Assembly: GCF_010093225.1 (NCBI RefSeq)
Contig: NZ_PDWM01000008.1
Location: 24,074-88,073 of the forward strand
From: Pseudoxanthomonas koreensis
GTDB taxonomy: Bacteria; Pseudomonadota; Gammaproteobacteria; Xanthomonadales; Xanthomonadaceae
DNA: 64,000 nucleotides
Reading direction: 5' to 3'
Shown: piece by piece, positions 36,158 through 44,642 of the stretch
Position numbering within the stretch: the stretch's first letter is position 1
Layout: every line of letters starts with the position of its first letter
Position numbers and translations under genes: made by a program
Notes under the pieces: generated by a model
Seen by the model: only the letters and a program-made list of their open reading frames with translations
What the model was told of the DNA's origin: nothing
The model's database searches: none

Positions 36158-36441
36158 CGGAACATGCCCGGCAGGAAACTGTGCCAGCGGTTGCCGCGCC
36201 CGCGCGGCAGCACCGCGTCGGCTTCGCCGCCGCCGCTGCCACCGGCGGCCGGCTTCGGCGCGGTGGTCCGTGCCGCCGACGGCGTGGCCGGGCGGGCCTG
36301 CGGTGCGTCGGCTTCGCCCGCGTTGGCGGTGGCCACCGGACGCGCGTACACGCATGCGGCCTTCTTCGGCGCGTCGTCCTCCGGGCCAGCCCAGCACAGA
36401 GAGGAGACGGCAAGCAGCAGGAGCGGGGTCAGGCGGCGCAT
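36154..36441 (-). CDS. small exported protein of unknown function upstream of mtfA
   Basis: A 95-residue protein with a signal peptide (MRRLTPLLLLAVSSLCWA) and a short Pro/Ala/Gly-rich mature part ending in RGRGNRWHSFLPGMFR. A start at 36501 would add 20 polar residues before the signal, so 36441 is preferred. Its stop overlaps the presumed CTG start of mtfA. No domain recognised; divergent from birA. Confidence 0.6.
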   Translation of the reverse strand: MRRLTPLLLLAVSSLCWAGPEDDAPKKAACVYARPVATANAGEADAPQARPATPSAARTTAPKPAAGGSGGGEADAVLPRGRGNRWHSFLPGMFR

Positions 36442-36570
36442 CGGCGGGTTCGTCGACCTGGGCGAAGTCCCGACTATAGCGCGGCCGGCGGGTATCGGCA
36501 TGTGGCTGGGCCGGGGTCGCGGAACGGGGCGATAATCCGCGCTTCAGGGACGCACGGCGGGGATTCCGGC

Positions 36571-37539
36571 TTGGACGATCGCGAACTGCTGCTCCGGCTG
36601 GGCGCCGGCGCGGTGTCCGGCGATGCGCTCGCGCGCACGGCCGGGGTCACCCGCGCCGCGGTCTGGAAGCGGGTCCAGGCGCTGCGCGAGGCCGGGGTGG
36701 AGATCGAGGCCCAGGCCGGCCAGGGCTACGTCCTGCGCCGGGCGCCCGACCTGCTCGACGCGGCTGCGCTGCGGGCTGCGCTGCCGGCCGCGGTCGCCGC
36801 TGACGTGGAGGCGCTGGAAGTGGCCTGGACCCTGGATTCGACCAACAGCGAGCTGCTGCGGCGCCCGCCGCCGGCCGGCAGCGCCGTGCTCCTGGCCGAA
36901 CGCCAGACCGCCGGCCGCGGCCGGATGGGGCGGGCCTGGACTTCGCCGCTGGGCGCGCAGGTGAGCCTGTCGGTGCGCCGCGGCTTCGACGGCGGCCTGG
37001 CGCGCCTGGGCGGGCTCAGCCTGGTGGCCGGCGTGGCGGTGGCCGAGGCGCTGCGTGCGCTGGGCTTCGGCCAGGTCGGGTTGAAATGGCCCAACGACCT
37101 GGTCGCCGGCGACCGCAAGCTTGCCGGTCTGCTGGTGGAGGGCGGCGGCGAACACGCCGGGCCGGTGCATGCGGTGGTGGGCCTGGGCCTCAACGTGCGC
37201 CTGCCCACGGCGGCCGCGGCCGCCATCGACCAGCCCTGGATCGACCTGGCGCAGCTGGCCGGCGCAGCCGCGCTGCCGCCGCGCAATGCCATCGCCGCCG
37301 CGGTCCTGGCCCACCTGTTGCCGGCGCTGGACGCATTCGACCGCGAAGGCCTGGCGCCGTTCCTGCCGCGCTACGCGGTACTGGATGCCCTGGCCGGCCG
37401 GCCGCTGCGGGTCCTGTCCGGCGCGGCAGTGATCGAAGGCGAGGCGGCCGGGCTGGCCAGCGATGGCGGCCTGCGCGTGGCCACCGCCAGCGGCGAACGG
37501 ATCTTCCACGCAGGAGAAGTGAGCGTGAGGGCACGATGA
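36571..37539 (+). CDS. birA: biotin--[acetyl-CoA-carboxylase] ligase / biotin repressor-like
   Basis: A 322-residue bifunctional-type BirA: N-terminal winged helix (about 1-65, DALARTAGVTRAAVWKRVQALR), ligase core with the biotinyl-AMP loop GRGRMGRAW and KWPNDLV, and an SH3-like C-terminal domain (about 270-322). The TTG at 36571 aligns with the family start and has GGCGGGGA upstream. A GATAAT -10-like box is at 36531. The stop overlaps coaX (ATGA), the standard gammaproteobacterial birA-coaX pair. Confidence 0.93.
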   Translation: MDDRELLLRLGAGAVSGDALARTAGVTRAAVWKRVQALREAGVEIEAQAGQGYVLRRAPDLLDAAALRAALPAAVAADVEALEVAWTLDSTNSELLRRPPPAGSAVLLAERQTAGRGRMGRAWTSPLGAQVSLSVRRGFDGGLARLGGLSLVAGVAVAEALRALGFGQVGLKWPNDLVAGDRKLAGLLVEGGGEHAGPVHAVVGLGLNVRLPTAAAAAIDQPWIDLAQLAGAAALPPRNAIAAAVLAHLLPALDAFDREGLAPFLPRYAVLDALAGRPLRVLSGAAVIEGEAAGLASDGGLRVATASGERIFHAGEVSVRAR

Positions 37540-38324
37540 GCGACTGGCTGTTCGACCTGGGCAATTCGCGCTTCAAGGCCGCGCCGCGCCTGACCGCCAG
37601 CGCGGTCGGCGAAGTCCTCGCCTGGCCGCATGGCGCCGACGCGCTGGCCGGCGGTGACGCCAGCCACGGCGCCCTTCCGCGCGGCCGGCGCGCCTGGGGG
37701 GCCAGCGTGGCCGCACCGGCGCTGACCACGCAGATGCTGGGCCTGCTGCGCGGGCGCTTCGATCAGGTGCAGCTGGTGCAGACGCAGGCCGAATGCGCAG
37801 GCGTGCGCCTGGCCTACCGGCAGGCGGACAGGCTCGGCGTCGACCGGTTCCTGGCGCTGCTGGCGGCGCGCAGGCTCACGCAGGCCAGTACTGGAGACGT
37901 GCTCGTGGCCGGTGTCGGCACCGCCCTGACCATCGACCTGCTCGACGCCTCCGGCCTGCACCATGGCGGCCGCATCGCGCCCTCGCCGGCGCTGATGCGC
38001 CAGGCGCTGCACCAGCGCGCCGCGCAGCTGCCCGCCGCGGGTGGCCGCTACGCCGAGTTCGCCGGCGACACCGAAGATGCGCTCGCTTCCGGCTGCGACG
38101 GCGCGGCGGCGGCGCTGGTCGAGCGTTCGCTGCGACAGGCCGCGCTGCGCCTGGGCCGCGAGCCGGAACTGCTGCTGCACGGCGGGGGTGCCGAGGCGCT
38201 GCTGCCGCTGCTGCCGGCGGCGACGCTGCGCCCGGCGCTGGTGCTGGAAGGACTGGCGGTGTGGGCGGCGCAGGCCGAAGACGCCGACGACGAACGCCCC
38301 GGCCCGGCCGACCCGCTCGGCTAG
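37536..38324 (+). CDS. coaX: type III pantothenate kinase
   Basis: A 262-residue CoaX of the ASKHA fold, catalysing the first step of CoA synthesis. The phosphate-loop DLGNSRFK at the N terminus, GVDRFLAL, AGVGTALTID (adenosine motif) and GGRIAPSPALMRQALHQRAA are diagnostic. It is translationally coupled to birA. Its TAG stop (38322-38324) is also the start of a TAGAAT -10 element for the next gene. Confidence 0.94.
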   Translation: MSDWLFDLGNSRFKAAPRLTASAVGEVLAWPHGADALAGGDASHGALPRGRRAWGASVAAPALTTQMLGLLRGRFDQVQLVQTQAECAGVRLAYRQADRLGVDRFLALLAARRLTQASTGDVLVAGVGTALTIDLLDASGLHHGGRIAPSPALMRQALHQRAAQLPAAGGRYAEFAGDTEDALASGCDGAAAALVERSLRQAALRLGREPELLLHGGGAEALLPLLPAATLRPALVLEGLAVWAAQAEDADDERPGPADPLG

Positions 38325-38335
38325 AATCGCCGCCC

Positions 38336-39048
38336 ATGTTCGCCCGCGCGCTGATCGTCATCCTCGTCGCCCTCAACCTGGGCGTGGCCGCCTGGTGGCT
38401 GCTGCGGCCCGAGCCGCCGCAGGCGCCGCCGCCGGTCTCCGACCAGGGCGGCGGCGAACTGCGGCTGCTGCCGATGCCGACGCCGGAAGCGCCGGCGGCC
38501 GCGGCAGCCGTCGCCGCGGCCGGACCCGCTGCCGGCGAGGCCCCTGGCGATGACGCCAATGGTGCCGAGGCGACGATGCGGACCCCGCTGCTTCGCCCGC
38601 CACGGCTGCGGCCAACTGCCTGCGCCTGGGGCCGTTCGCCGACCGCGATGCCGCACAGGTGGCGCAGGCCGGACTGGGCGCGCTGCTGCAGGCCACGATC
38701 CAGGAAGAAGCGGTCGGCGCGACCGGCTACCGCGTGCTGCTGCCGCCGCATCCGGACCGCGAGCAGGCGCAGGCCACCGCCGACCGCATCGCCGCCGCCG
38801 GCTTCCAGGACTTCCTGGTCCTGCGCCAGGGCGCCGAAGCCAACGCCATCGCCTTGGGCAGCTACCGCAGTCGCGACACCGCCGAACGCCGCGCCACCGC
38901 TCTGCGTGCGGCCGGCTTCCCGGCCGAGGTCCGCGCGCAGGGCGGCAGCGGCACCTCGCGCTGGTGGCTCGACGGCGCCACCACCGACGCCGCCGCCGTG
39001 CGCTCGGCCTTCCCGGCCGCGCAGGACCGCGACTGCGCGCCGCGATAG
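38336..39048 (+). pseudogene. SPOR-domain membrane protein, reading frame broken by a 1-nt deletion
   Basis: The N-terminal part (from ATG 38336) reads as a membrane anchor (FARALIVILVALNLGVAAWWLL) and a Pro/Ala-rich linker. The matching C-terminal SPOR domain (CLRLGPFADRDAAQVAQAG through SYRSRDTAERRATALRAAGF, ending 39048) is in the -1 frame. Before about 38551 that frame is closed by TGA, and after about 38576 the first frame loses all similarity. Restoring one G in GAGGCGACGATGC (about 38567-38579) gives a continuous EADDADPAAS linker. About 237 residues would result. SPOR proteins bind denuded glycan at the septum. Sequencing error, inactivation or phase variation cannot be told apart here. 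Confidence 0.85.
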
Positions 39049-39063
39049 AATCGGCCGGGCATC

Positions 39064-39139
39064 GCCGCTTTAGCTCAGCTGGTAGAGCAACCGCCTTGTA
39101 AGCGGTAGGTCATCCGTTCGAATCGGATAAGCGGCACCA
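39064..39139 (+). tRNA. tRNA-Thr (anticodon TGT)
   Basis: Cloverleaf of 76 nt including an encoded CCA. Acceptor stem GCCGCTT/AAGCGGC is perfect; D-arm AGCTCAGCTGGTAGAGC; anticodon arm ACCGC-CTTGTAA-GCGGT with anticodon TGT; T-arm ATCCG-TTCGAAT-CGGAT; discriminator A. A TAGAAT -10 element at 39046-39051 overlaps the stop of the preceding gene. Confidence 0.97.
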
Positions 39140-39269
39140 GTTCCCGCCCGCGCCGTGTGCCTGACGTGCACGCGCAGCCGCCAGTCGAGCGTCGCCGGAT
39201 CCCGCGGGTCTTCGGCCGGATGGCGTGACGGGTTCGCGGTCCGAATCGATGGCCCGGCCGCCGTCGCTT

Positions 39270-39485
39270 TCAGAGGTAGTTCGCCACCAGCTCCATCTGC
39301 CCAGCCGGGTTCTCGACCTCGATGGAGGTGGGGATCAGGCGCAGGCCAGCGCGCGAGTCGGCGATGACCCGGGCGATCTGCAGGGCCTGGTCGCGCTCGA
39401 GGAACCAGAACGAGGGGCGGCCGTTGTCGATCAGCCGCCATCCGCCATGTGATCCGACTACCTGCAGGATGGAAGCAGTGTTCAT
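39270..39485 (-). CDS. small conserved hypothetical protein
   Basis: A 71-residue soluble protein (MNTASILQVVGSHGGWRLID start, then PSFWFLERDQALQIARVIAD) with the look of a short alpha/beta fold related to DUF2188-like proteins. GGGAG lies seven bases before the ATG at 39485; an in-frame ATG six codons upstream is less well placed. Neighbours give no functional hint. Confidence 0.6.
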   Translation of the reverse strand: MNTASILQVVGSHGGWRLIDNGRPSFWFLERDQALQIARVIADSRAGLRLIPTSIEVENPAGQMELVANYL

Positions 39486-39757
39486 GCCTGCACTCCCGTG
39501 CATTCTCCAGGCGCCGCCCTGGCGGAAGGAGGTCCCCGGCCCGGCATCCAGCCGGTGGCCTTGTCCTTAGCAGAGCGGTATCCATTTCCCATGCATGCCC
39601 TCTGCCGGGGCCCGTCCAGATTGCCGACCGGATCACGCTTCGGGCAGTCGGGGAATGCCGGGAAGTGGGGTAGGAAAATTCCTAATCCGGGCCCGCCACC
39701 GTATGGCGGTGTGCGCCGGATACACTGGCCGCCAATACTTCCGTGCGAAACCTTCCC

Positions 39758-40684
39758 ATGGCTCGAAGCTACCTGCCCGTCTCCCTCATCGGCGTCCCCA
39801 CCGACATCGGCGCCGGCCACCGTGGTTCGTCGCTGGGCCCGGAGGCCCTGCGCATCGCCGGCCTGGCCGAGGCGCTGACCGGGCGCGGCGTGGACGTGCG
39901 CGACTGCGGCAACCTGGCCGGGCCTGCCAATCCCTGGCAGTCGCCGGTGGACGGGTACCGGCACCTGGAACAGGTGGTGGCCTGGAACAGCGCGCTGATG
40001 GAGGCCAGCCTGCGCGAACTGCGCGACGGCCGCATGCCGGTGATGCTCGGCGGCGACCATTGCCTGGCGGTCGGCTCGATCAGCGCGGTGGCGCGCCACT
40101 GCCGCGAGACCGGGCGCAAGCTGCGCGTGCTCTGGCTGGACGCGCATTCGGACTTCAACACCCGCGCGATCACGCCCTCGGGCAACGTGCACGGCATGCC
40201 GGTCGCGTGCCTGTGCGGCCTCGGCCCCGACGCGCTGACCCGGCTGGGTGGCGGCGATGCGCCGGCGCTGCAGCCCGACCAGATCCGCCAGATCGGCATC
40301 CGCTCGGTGGATCCGGATGAGAAGCGGCTGGTGCGGCAGCACGGGCTGGACATCTACGACATGCGCTACATCGACGAGGTCGGGATGAAGCGGGTGATGG
40401 TGGAGGCGCTGGACGGGGTGGATGCCGACACCCACCTGCACGTCAGCTTCGACGTGGACTTCCTCGATCCCGGCATCGCCCCGGGCGTCGGCACCGTCGT
40501 CCCCGGCGGCCCCAACTACCGCGAGGCGCAGCTGGTGATGGAGATGATCGCCGACACAGGCAGGATGGGGTCGCTGGACATCGTCGAACTCAATCCGGTG
40601 CTGGACAACCACAATGCGACCGGGCAGCTGGCGGTGGACCTGGTGGAGAGCCTGTTCGGCAAGTCGACCCTGATGCGCGACTGA
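39758..40684 (+). CDS. rocF: arginase
   Basis: A 308-residue manganese ureohydrolase converting arginine to ornithine and urea. All metal-binding signatures are present: GGDHCLAVGS, DAHSDFNT and SFDVDFLDPG, plus the arginase NVHGMP segment that distinguishes it from agmatinase. The ATG at 39758 aligns with family starts; a GTG five codons upstream is possible. A TACACT -10-like box lies about 37 bp upstream. Monocistronic by context. Confidence 0.95.
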   Translation: MARSYLPVSLIGVPTDIGAGHRGSSLGPEALRIAGLAEALTGRGVDVRDCGNLAGPANPWQSPVDGYRHLEQVVAWNSALMEASLRELRDGRMPVMLGGDHCLAVGSISAVARHCRETGRKLRVLWLDAHSDFNTRAITPSGNVHGMPVACLCGLGPDALTRLGGGDAPALQPDQIRQIGIRSVDPDEKRLVRQHGLDIYDMRYIDEVGMKRVMVEALDGVDADTHLHVSFDVDFLDPGIAPGVGTVVPGGPNYREAQLVMEMIADTGRMGSLDIVELNPVLDNHNATGQLAVDLVESLFGKSTLMRD

Positions 40685-40794
40685 ATTCCCGAGGGCGCGC
40701 ATTCACGCCCGTCGCACGGGGCCGCGGCCAGATTGGCCGCCAAGCCCGGCGGCATCGCCGCCACCGCGCCGCGCGGCGGCGAGCGCTAGCGCTC

Positions 40795-41646
40795 TCAGCG
40801 TCGCCACGTGCAGCACGGCGGATCAGCCACGAAGCCGCCGGGGAATGCCTGCGGCGCATCGTTCCATGCGGGGCGCGGATACGGCGGCGGGTCGATGGCG
40901 ATGCCGCGTGACTGCAGCGCATACCAGGTGTCATACCGCACCTGGGTCAGCTGCGCCGGGCGAGACTGGCGTTCGAACGTGGTCGCGTATGCCCGCGAGG
41001 CCTCGATGCTGCCATGGCCGGTGCCCAGGCCGGGCGCAGCGGCGGACTCCTGGCGGGCGCTCGCGTCGGCGGTGGCGGCTGCACGCGGCGCCGGCTTCAT
41101 TCCCTCCGTGCGTTGCACTTCGCCCGCACGCGGCGCGGTGGCGGCGATGCCGACCGGCGGTGCGGCGCGCGCTTCGCGGAACCCGGCCACGCCGATCCCG
41201 CCGATGTTGTCAGGGCGCCCGGTGCGTGCGGCATAACTCGCCGCCGGGTCGACGAACACGAACCGCGCCACGCTGCCCAGCGACTTGCGCCAGCCGTCGA
41301 CGTCGAGCGTCTGCCACGGGCCGAGCACGTAGCCGGCCTGGCGCGGATCGGCGGTCTGGCCGCTGACGGCGTTGATCCCGTCCACCGACAGCACCACCAG
41401 CACGCGCCCCGGGCTGCGGTTGCGCAGGCGTACCGCGTAGTGCCGCCCCGGTTCGCCGGGCAGCCACTGCTCGCCGTGGTGGCGGTACTGCGGCAGGACT
41501 TCGCCGCTGTCGCGGTCGACCACGTGCAGTTCGACCAGGGGCGCGGACGGGCGCAGCAGGCCCGCGGCCAGCGTGGGAAAGCAGGCCAGGGCAAGCAACA
41601 GGGCCAGTGGCAGGCCCAGTGACAGTCGCGGGATCGTGCGCTTCAT
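40795..41646 (-). CDS. exported protein of unknown function
   Basis: A 283-residue secreted protein. The signal peptide (KRTIPRLSLGLPLALLLALACFPTLA) is followed by a beta-rich domain (about 35-160) with HYAVRLRNRSPGRVLVVLSVDGINAV and LGPWQTLDVDGWRKS, a conserved arrangement in small periplasmic Xanthomonad proteins I cannot assign, then an Ala/Pro-rich linker and a short C-terminal region with a CC pair near the end. Divergent from trpS by 115 bp. A perfect 14-bp palindrome GAGCGCTAGCGCTC (40781-40794) directly follows its stop. Confidence 0.7.
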   Translation of the reverse strand: MKRTIPRLSLGLPLALLLALACFPTLAAGLLRPSAPLVELHVVDRDSGEVLPQYRHHGEQWLPGEPGRHYAVRLRNRSPGRVLVVLSVDGINAVSGQTADPRQAGYVLGPWQTLDVDGWRKSLGSVARFVFVDPAASYAARTGRPDNIGGIGVAGFREARAAPPVGIAATAPRAGEVQRTEGMKPAPRAAATADASARQESAAAPGLGTGHGSIEASRAYATTFERQSRPAQLTQVRYDTWYALQSRGIAIDPPPYPRPAWNDAPQAFPGGFVADPPCCTWRR

Positions 41647-41761
41647 CGTCTCGTTCCGGTGGGGGCTCGACAGGGTGAACGTCCGGCCGCGTCCGCCGGG
41701 GTTGGCGCCGGCGCGCGCGGGCGGCGCGGTAGAATCGCCCGGTCCCCCCGCTGCATCTGCC

Positions 41762-43123
41762 ATGACCGTCAGAGTCCTTACCGGCATCACCACCACCGGC
41801 ACCCCGCACCTGGGCAACTACGCCGGTGCGATCCGCCCCGCCATCGCCGCCAGCCGCGCGCCGGGCGTGGAGAGCTTCTTCTTCCTCGCCGACTACCACG
41901 CCCTGATCAAGGCCGACGACCCACAGCGCATCGCCCGCTCGCGGCTGGAGATCGCCGCGACCTGGCTGGCCTGCGGGCTGGATCCGCAGAAGGTGACCTT
42001 CTACCGGCAGTCGGACATCGTCGAGATCCCGCAGCTGACCTGGCTGCTGACCTGCGTCACCGCCAAGGGCCTGCTCAACCGCGCCCATGCCTACAAGGCG
42101 GCGGTGGACAGGAACACAGACACCGGCGAGGACCCGGACTTCGCCGTCACCGCCGGCCTGTACATGTACCCGGTGCTGATGGCTGCCGACATCCTCGCCT
42201 TCGGCGCGCACAAGGTGCCGGTGGGCCGCGACCAGATCCAGCACATCGAGATGGCGCGCGACATCGGCCAGCGTTTCAACCACCTCTACGGCGACGCCTG
42301 GCGTGCCGCGACCGGCCTGGACGGCGAGCCATTGGTGCTGCCGGAGGTGCAGATCGACGAGAACGTGGCCACGCTGCCGGGCCTGGACGGCCGCAAGATG
42401 TCCAAGAGCTACGACAACACCATCCCGCTGTTCGCGCCGCCGGCGGAGCTGAAGAAGCTGGTGATGTCCGTCCGCACCGATTCGCGCGTGCCCGGCGAGG
42501 CCAAGGACACCGAAGGGTCGGCGCTGTTCCAGCTGTACCAGGCGTTCGCCACGCCGGCGCAGACCGAAGAGATGCGCCACGCCTTCGCCGACGGCATCGG
42601 CTGGGGCGATGCCAAGCAGCGCCTGTTCGCGATCATCGACGAGGCGGTGGCGCCGATGCGCGAGCAGTACGCGCAGCTGGTGGCCAGGCCGGCGCAGCTG
42701 GAGGAGATCCTGCAGGAAGGCGCGCGCAAGGCGCGCGACGTCACCGTGCCCCTGCTCGACGGGCTGCAGCGTGCGGTTGGCCTGGGGCGGTTCATGGCGC
42801 CGCAGGCGGCCGTCGCCAAGACCCGCGGCACTGCGGCGAAGCTGCCGCAGATCAAGCAGTACCGCGAAGCCGATGGCCGTTTCCACTTCAAGCTGGTCGA
42901 CGGCGAAGGCCGCCTGCTGCTGCAGGGCGACGGCCACGCATCGCCGCGCGACGCCGGCCAGGTGATCGCACGGCTGCGGCGCGAGGGGCTGGACGCGCTG
43001 CACGAGATGGAGGCGCGCGCGGTCGGCCTGCTCGGCGAGAGGATCGGCACGCTGGGCGAGGGACTGGCGGGCGTGGACGGGATCCTGGACGCGTTGCGGC
43101 AGCTGGCGGCGGTGGAGGACTGA
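41762..43123 (+). CDS. trpS: tryptophanyl-tRNA synthetase (long form)
   Basis: A class I synthetase with HLGN (H16) and K212MSKS signatures and the TrpRS-specific GITTTGTPHLGNYAGAI start. At 453 residues it is about 120 longer than E. coli TrpS. The extra part is C-terminal (about 345-453), containing AKLPQIKQYREADGRFHFKLV, a domain found in Xanthomonadaceae TrpS. TAGAAT at 41730-41735 is the likely -10. The next gene overlaps the stop by one base (TGATG). Confidence 0.95.
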   Translation: MTVRVLTGITTTGTPHLGNYAGAIRPAIAASRAPGVESFFFLADYHALIKADDPQRIARSRLEIAATWLACGLDPQKVTFYRQSDIVEIPQLTWLLTCVTAKGLLNRAHAYKAAVDRNTDTGEDPDFAVTAGLYMYPVLMAADILAFGAHKVPVGRDQIQHIEMARDIGQRFNHLYGDAWRAATGLDGEPLVLPEVQIDENVATLPGLDGRKMSKSYDNTIPLFAPPAELKKLVMSVRTDSRVPGEAKDTEGSALFQLYQAFATPAQTEEMRHAFADGIGWGDAKQRLFAIIDEAVAPMREQYAQLVARPAQLEEILQEGARKARDVTVPLLDGLQRAVGLGRFMAPQAAVAKTRGTAAKLPQIKQYREADGRFHFKLVDGEGRLLLQGDGHASPRDAGQVIARLRREGLDALHEMEARAVGLLGERIGTLGEGLAGVDGILDALRQLAAVED

Positions 43124-43431
43124 TGGCCTGGTTGTCGCTGATCCTGTTCCTGCCGTGGTTCGCGCTGCTGGGCGCGCTGTACTGGTTCTATCCGCGCACG
43201 CCGCGGCCGCTGGCCCGGCGCGCGTTCGACACGGCCACGCTGTTGCTGTCGCTGGTGCTGAGCATCCTGGGCATGCACTGGGGCTACCGGATGGGCGTGG
43301 CCGACAGCGGCAGCGGGCCGATCTGGCGCCAGGTGCTGGCGGTGCTGTACGCCTACGGTGCGTTCCTGGCGGTGCTGGCGCTGGCGGTGCCGCTGCGCAT
43401 GCGCCTGCTCGAGCGCTGGCGTGCCCGCTGA
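43123..43431 (+). CDS. small membrane protein of unknown function
   Basis: A 102-residue protein with three membrane segments (about 3-22, 37-55 and 70-92) and basic ends. Its ATG overlaps the trpS stop by one base, so it is coupled to trpS. REP copy 3 begins 9 bp after its stop. No family recognised. Confidence 0.65.
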   Translation: MAWLSLILFLPWFALLGALYWFYPRTPRPLARRAFDTATLLLSLVLSILGMHWGYRMGVADSGSGPIWRQVLAVLYAYGAFLAVLALAVPLRMRLLERWRAR

Positions 43432-43439
43432 CGCGCTCT

Positions 43440-43573
43440 TGTAGGAGCCCACTTCAGGGGGCGACCCGACGCGCCCTGATCACCACTGCGTTCAACGCGA
43501 CCGCTCCGGTGGTTGTGCGTTGAACGGTGCGCCTTGGACCTGGTCGGGTCGCCCCCTGAAGTGGGCTCCTACA
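43440..43573. repeat. GTAG-type REP doublet, copy 3 (134 bp)
   Basis: Left arm TGTAGGAGCCCACTTC and right arm GAAGTGGGCTCCTACA, both intact, with inner arms reading GGGGGCGACCCGAC and GTCGGGTCGCCCCC. The core TTCAACGCGACCGCTCCGG pairs with GCGTTGAACG further on. This is the most symmetrical copy. Unlike the others it lies fully outside coding sequence. Confidence 0.94.
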
Positions 43574-43689
43574 GGGGACGGGCGGGGGCCGTTTGCCGCG
43601 CATTCGACCAAAGCCGGATCGCTCATGCGCAAGGGCCTGACTAGGATGGCCGGGTGAAGCTGGAGACGCACGACAGGGAAGGGCGGGTC

Positions 43690-44619
43690 ATGCCGGAACA
43701 GGGCATCCACACCATCGACACCGGGTATGTGCGTCCGCGTTTCGACGCGGCCTACCTGGTGGTGGAGCAGGGCCGCGGTGCCTTCATCGATTGCGGCACC
43801 AACCACACCGTGCCGGCGCTGCTGTCGGCGCTGGATGCGGCCGGCCTGGCGCCCGCCGACGTGGACTGGCTGGTCCTCACCCACGTCCACCTCGACCATG
43901 CCGGCGGCGCCGGCACCCTGATGCGGCAACTGCCCAATGCGCGCCTGGTCGCGCATCCGCGCGCGGCGCCGCACATGGTCGATCCGGCGCGGCTGGTCGC
44001 CGGGGCCACCGCGGTCTACGGCGAGGAAGAGTTCGCGCGCCACTACGGCGAACTGGTGCCGGTGCCGGCCGCGCGCGTGGTGGTGGCCGAAGACGGCCAC
44101 GTCGTGGACCTGGCCGGGCGCGCGCTGCGCTGCATCGACACGCCCGGGCATGCGCGCCACCACCTGTGCGTTTGGGACGCGCGCAGCCGCAGCTGGTTCA
44201 CCGGCGACACTTTCGGCCTGTCCTACCGCGAACTGGACAGCGAGCACGGCGCCTTCATCCTGCCGACCTCCTCGCCGGTGCAGTTCGAGCCGGAGGCGAT
44301 GCAGGCTTCGATCGCGCGGATGATGGCCGAGTCGCCGCAGGCGATGTACCTGACCCACTTCGGCCGCGTGACCGACGTGGCGCGGCTGGCCGCCGAGCTG
44401 CACGAACAGGTCGATGCGATGGTCTCGCTGGCGCAGGCCTGCGATGGCGGGCCCGATCGCCACCGCGCGCTGGTCGCGGCGCTTTCCGGTTATTACCTCG
44501 AGCGCGCGCAGGCGCACGGCTGCGCGGTGGACGACGCGGCGGTGCTGCGGCTGCTGGAGATGGACATCGAACTCAACGCGCAGGGGCTGGAGATCTGGCT
44601 CGACCGCAGCCGACGGTAG
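43690..44619 (+). CDS. metallo-beta-lactamase-fold hydrolase
   Basis: A 309-residue MBL-fold enzyme with the zinc motif H65-V-H67-L-D69-H70, a third histidine in DTPGHARHH and a zinc Asp in WFTGDTFG. The C-terminal third is helical (about 220-309). It resembles single-domain MBL hydrolases annotated as glyoxalase-II-like. The ATG at 43690 follows AGGGAAGGGCGG and is preferred over a GTG twelve codons upstream. Substrate unknown. Confidence 0.87.
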   Translation: MPEQGIHTIDTGYVRPRFDAAYLVVEQGRGAFIDCGTNHTVPALLSALDAAGLAPADVDWLVLTHVHLDHAGGAGTLMRQLPNARLVAHPRAAPHMVDPARLVAGATAVYGEEEFARHYGELVPVPAARVVVAEDGHVVDLAGRALRCIDTPGHARHHLCVWDARSRSWFTGDTFGLSYRELDSEHGAFILPTSSPVQFEPEAMQASIARMMAESPQAMYLTHFGRVTDVARLAAELHEQVDAMVSLAQACDGGPDRHRALVAALSGYYLERAQAHGCAVDDAAVLRLLEMDIELNAQGLEIWLDRSRR

Positions 44620-44642
44620 TGGCGGTTCGAGGCTCCTCTGAC

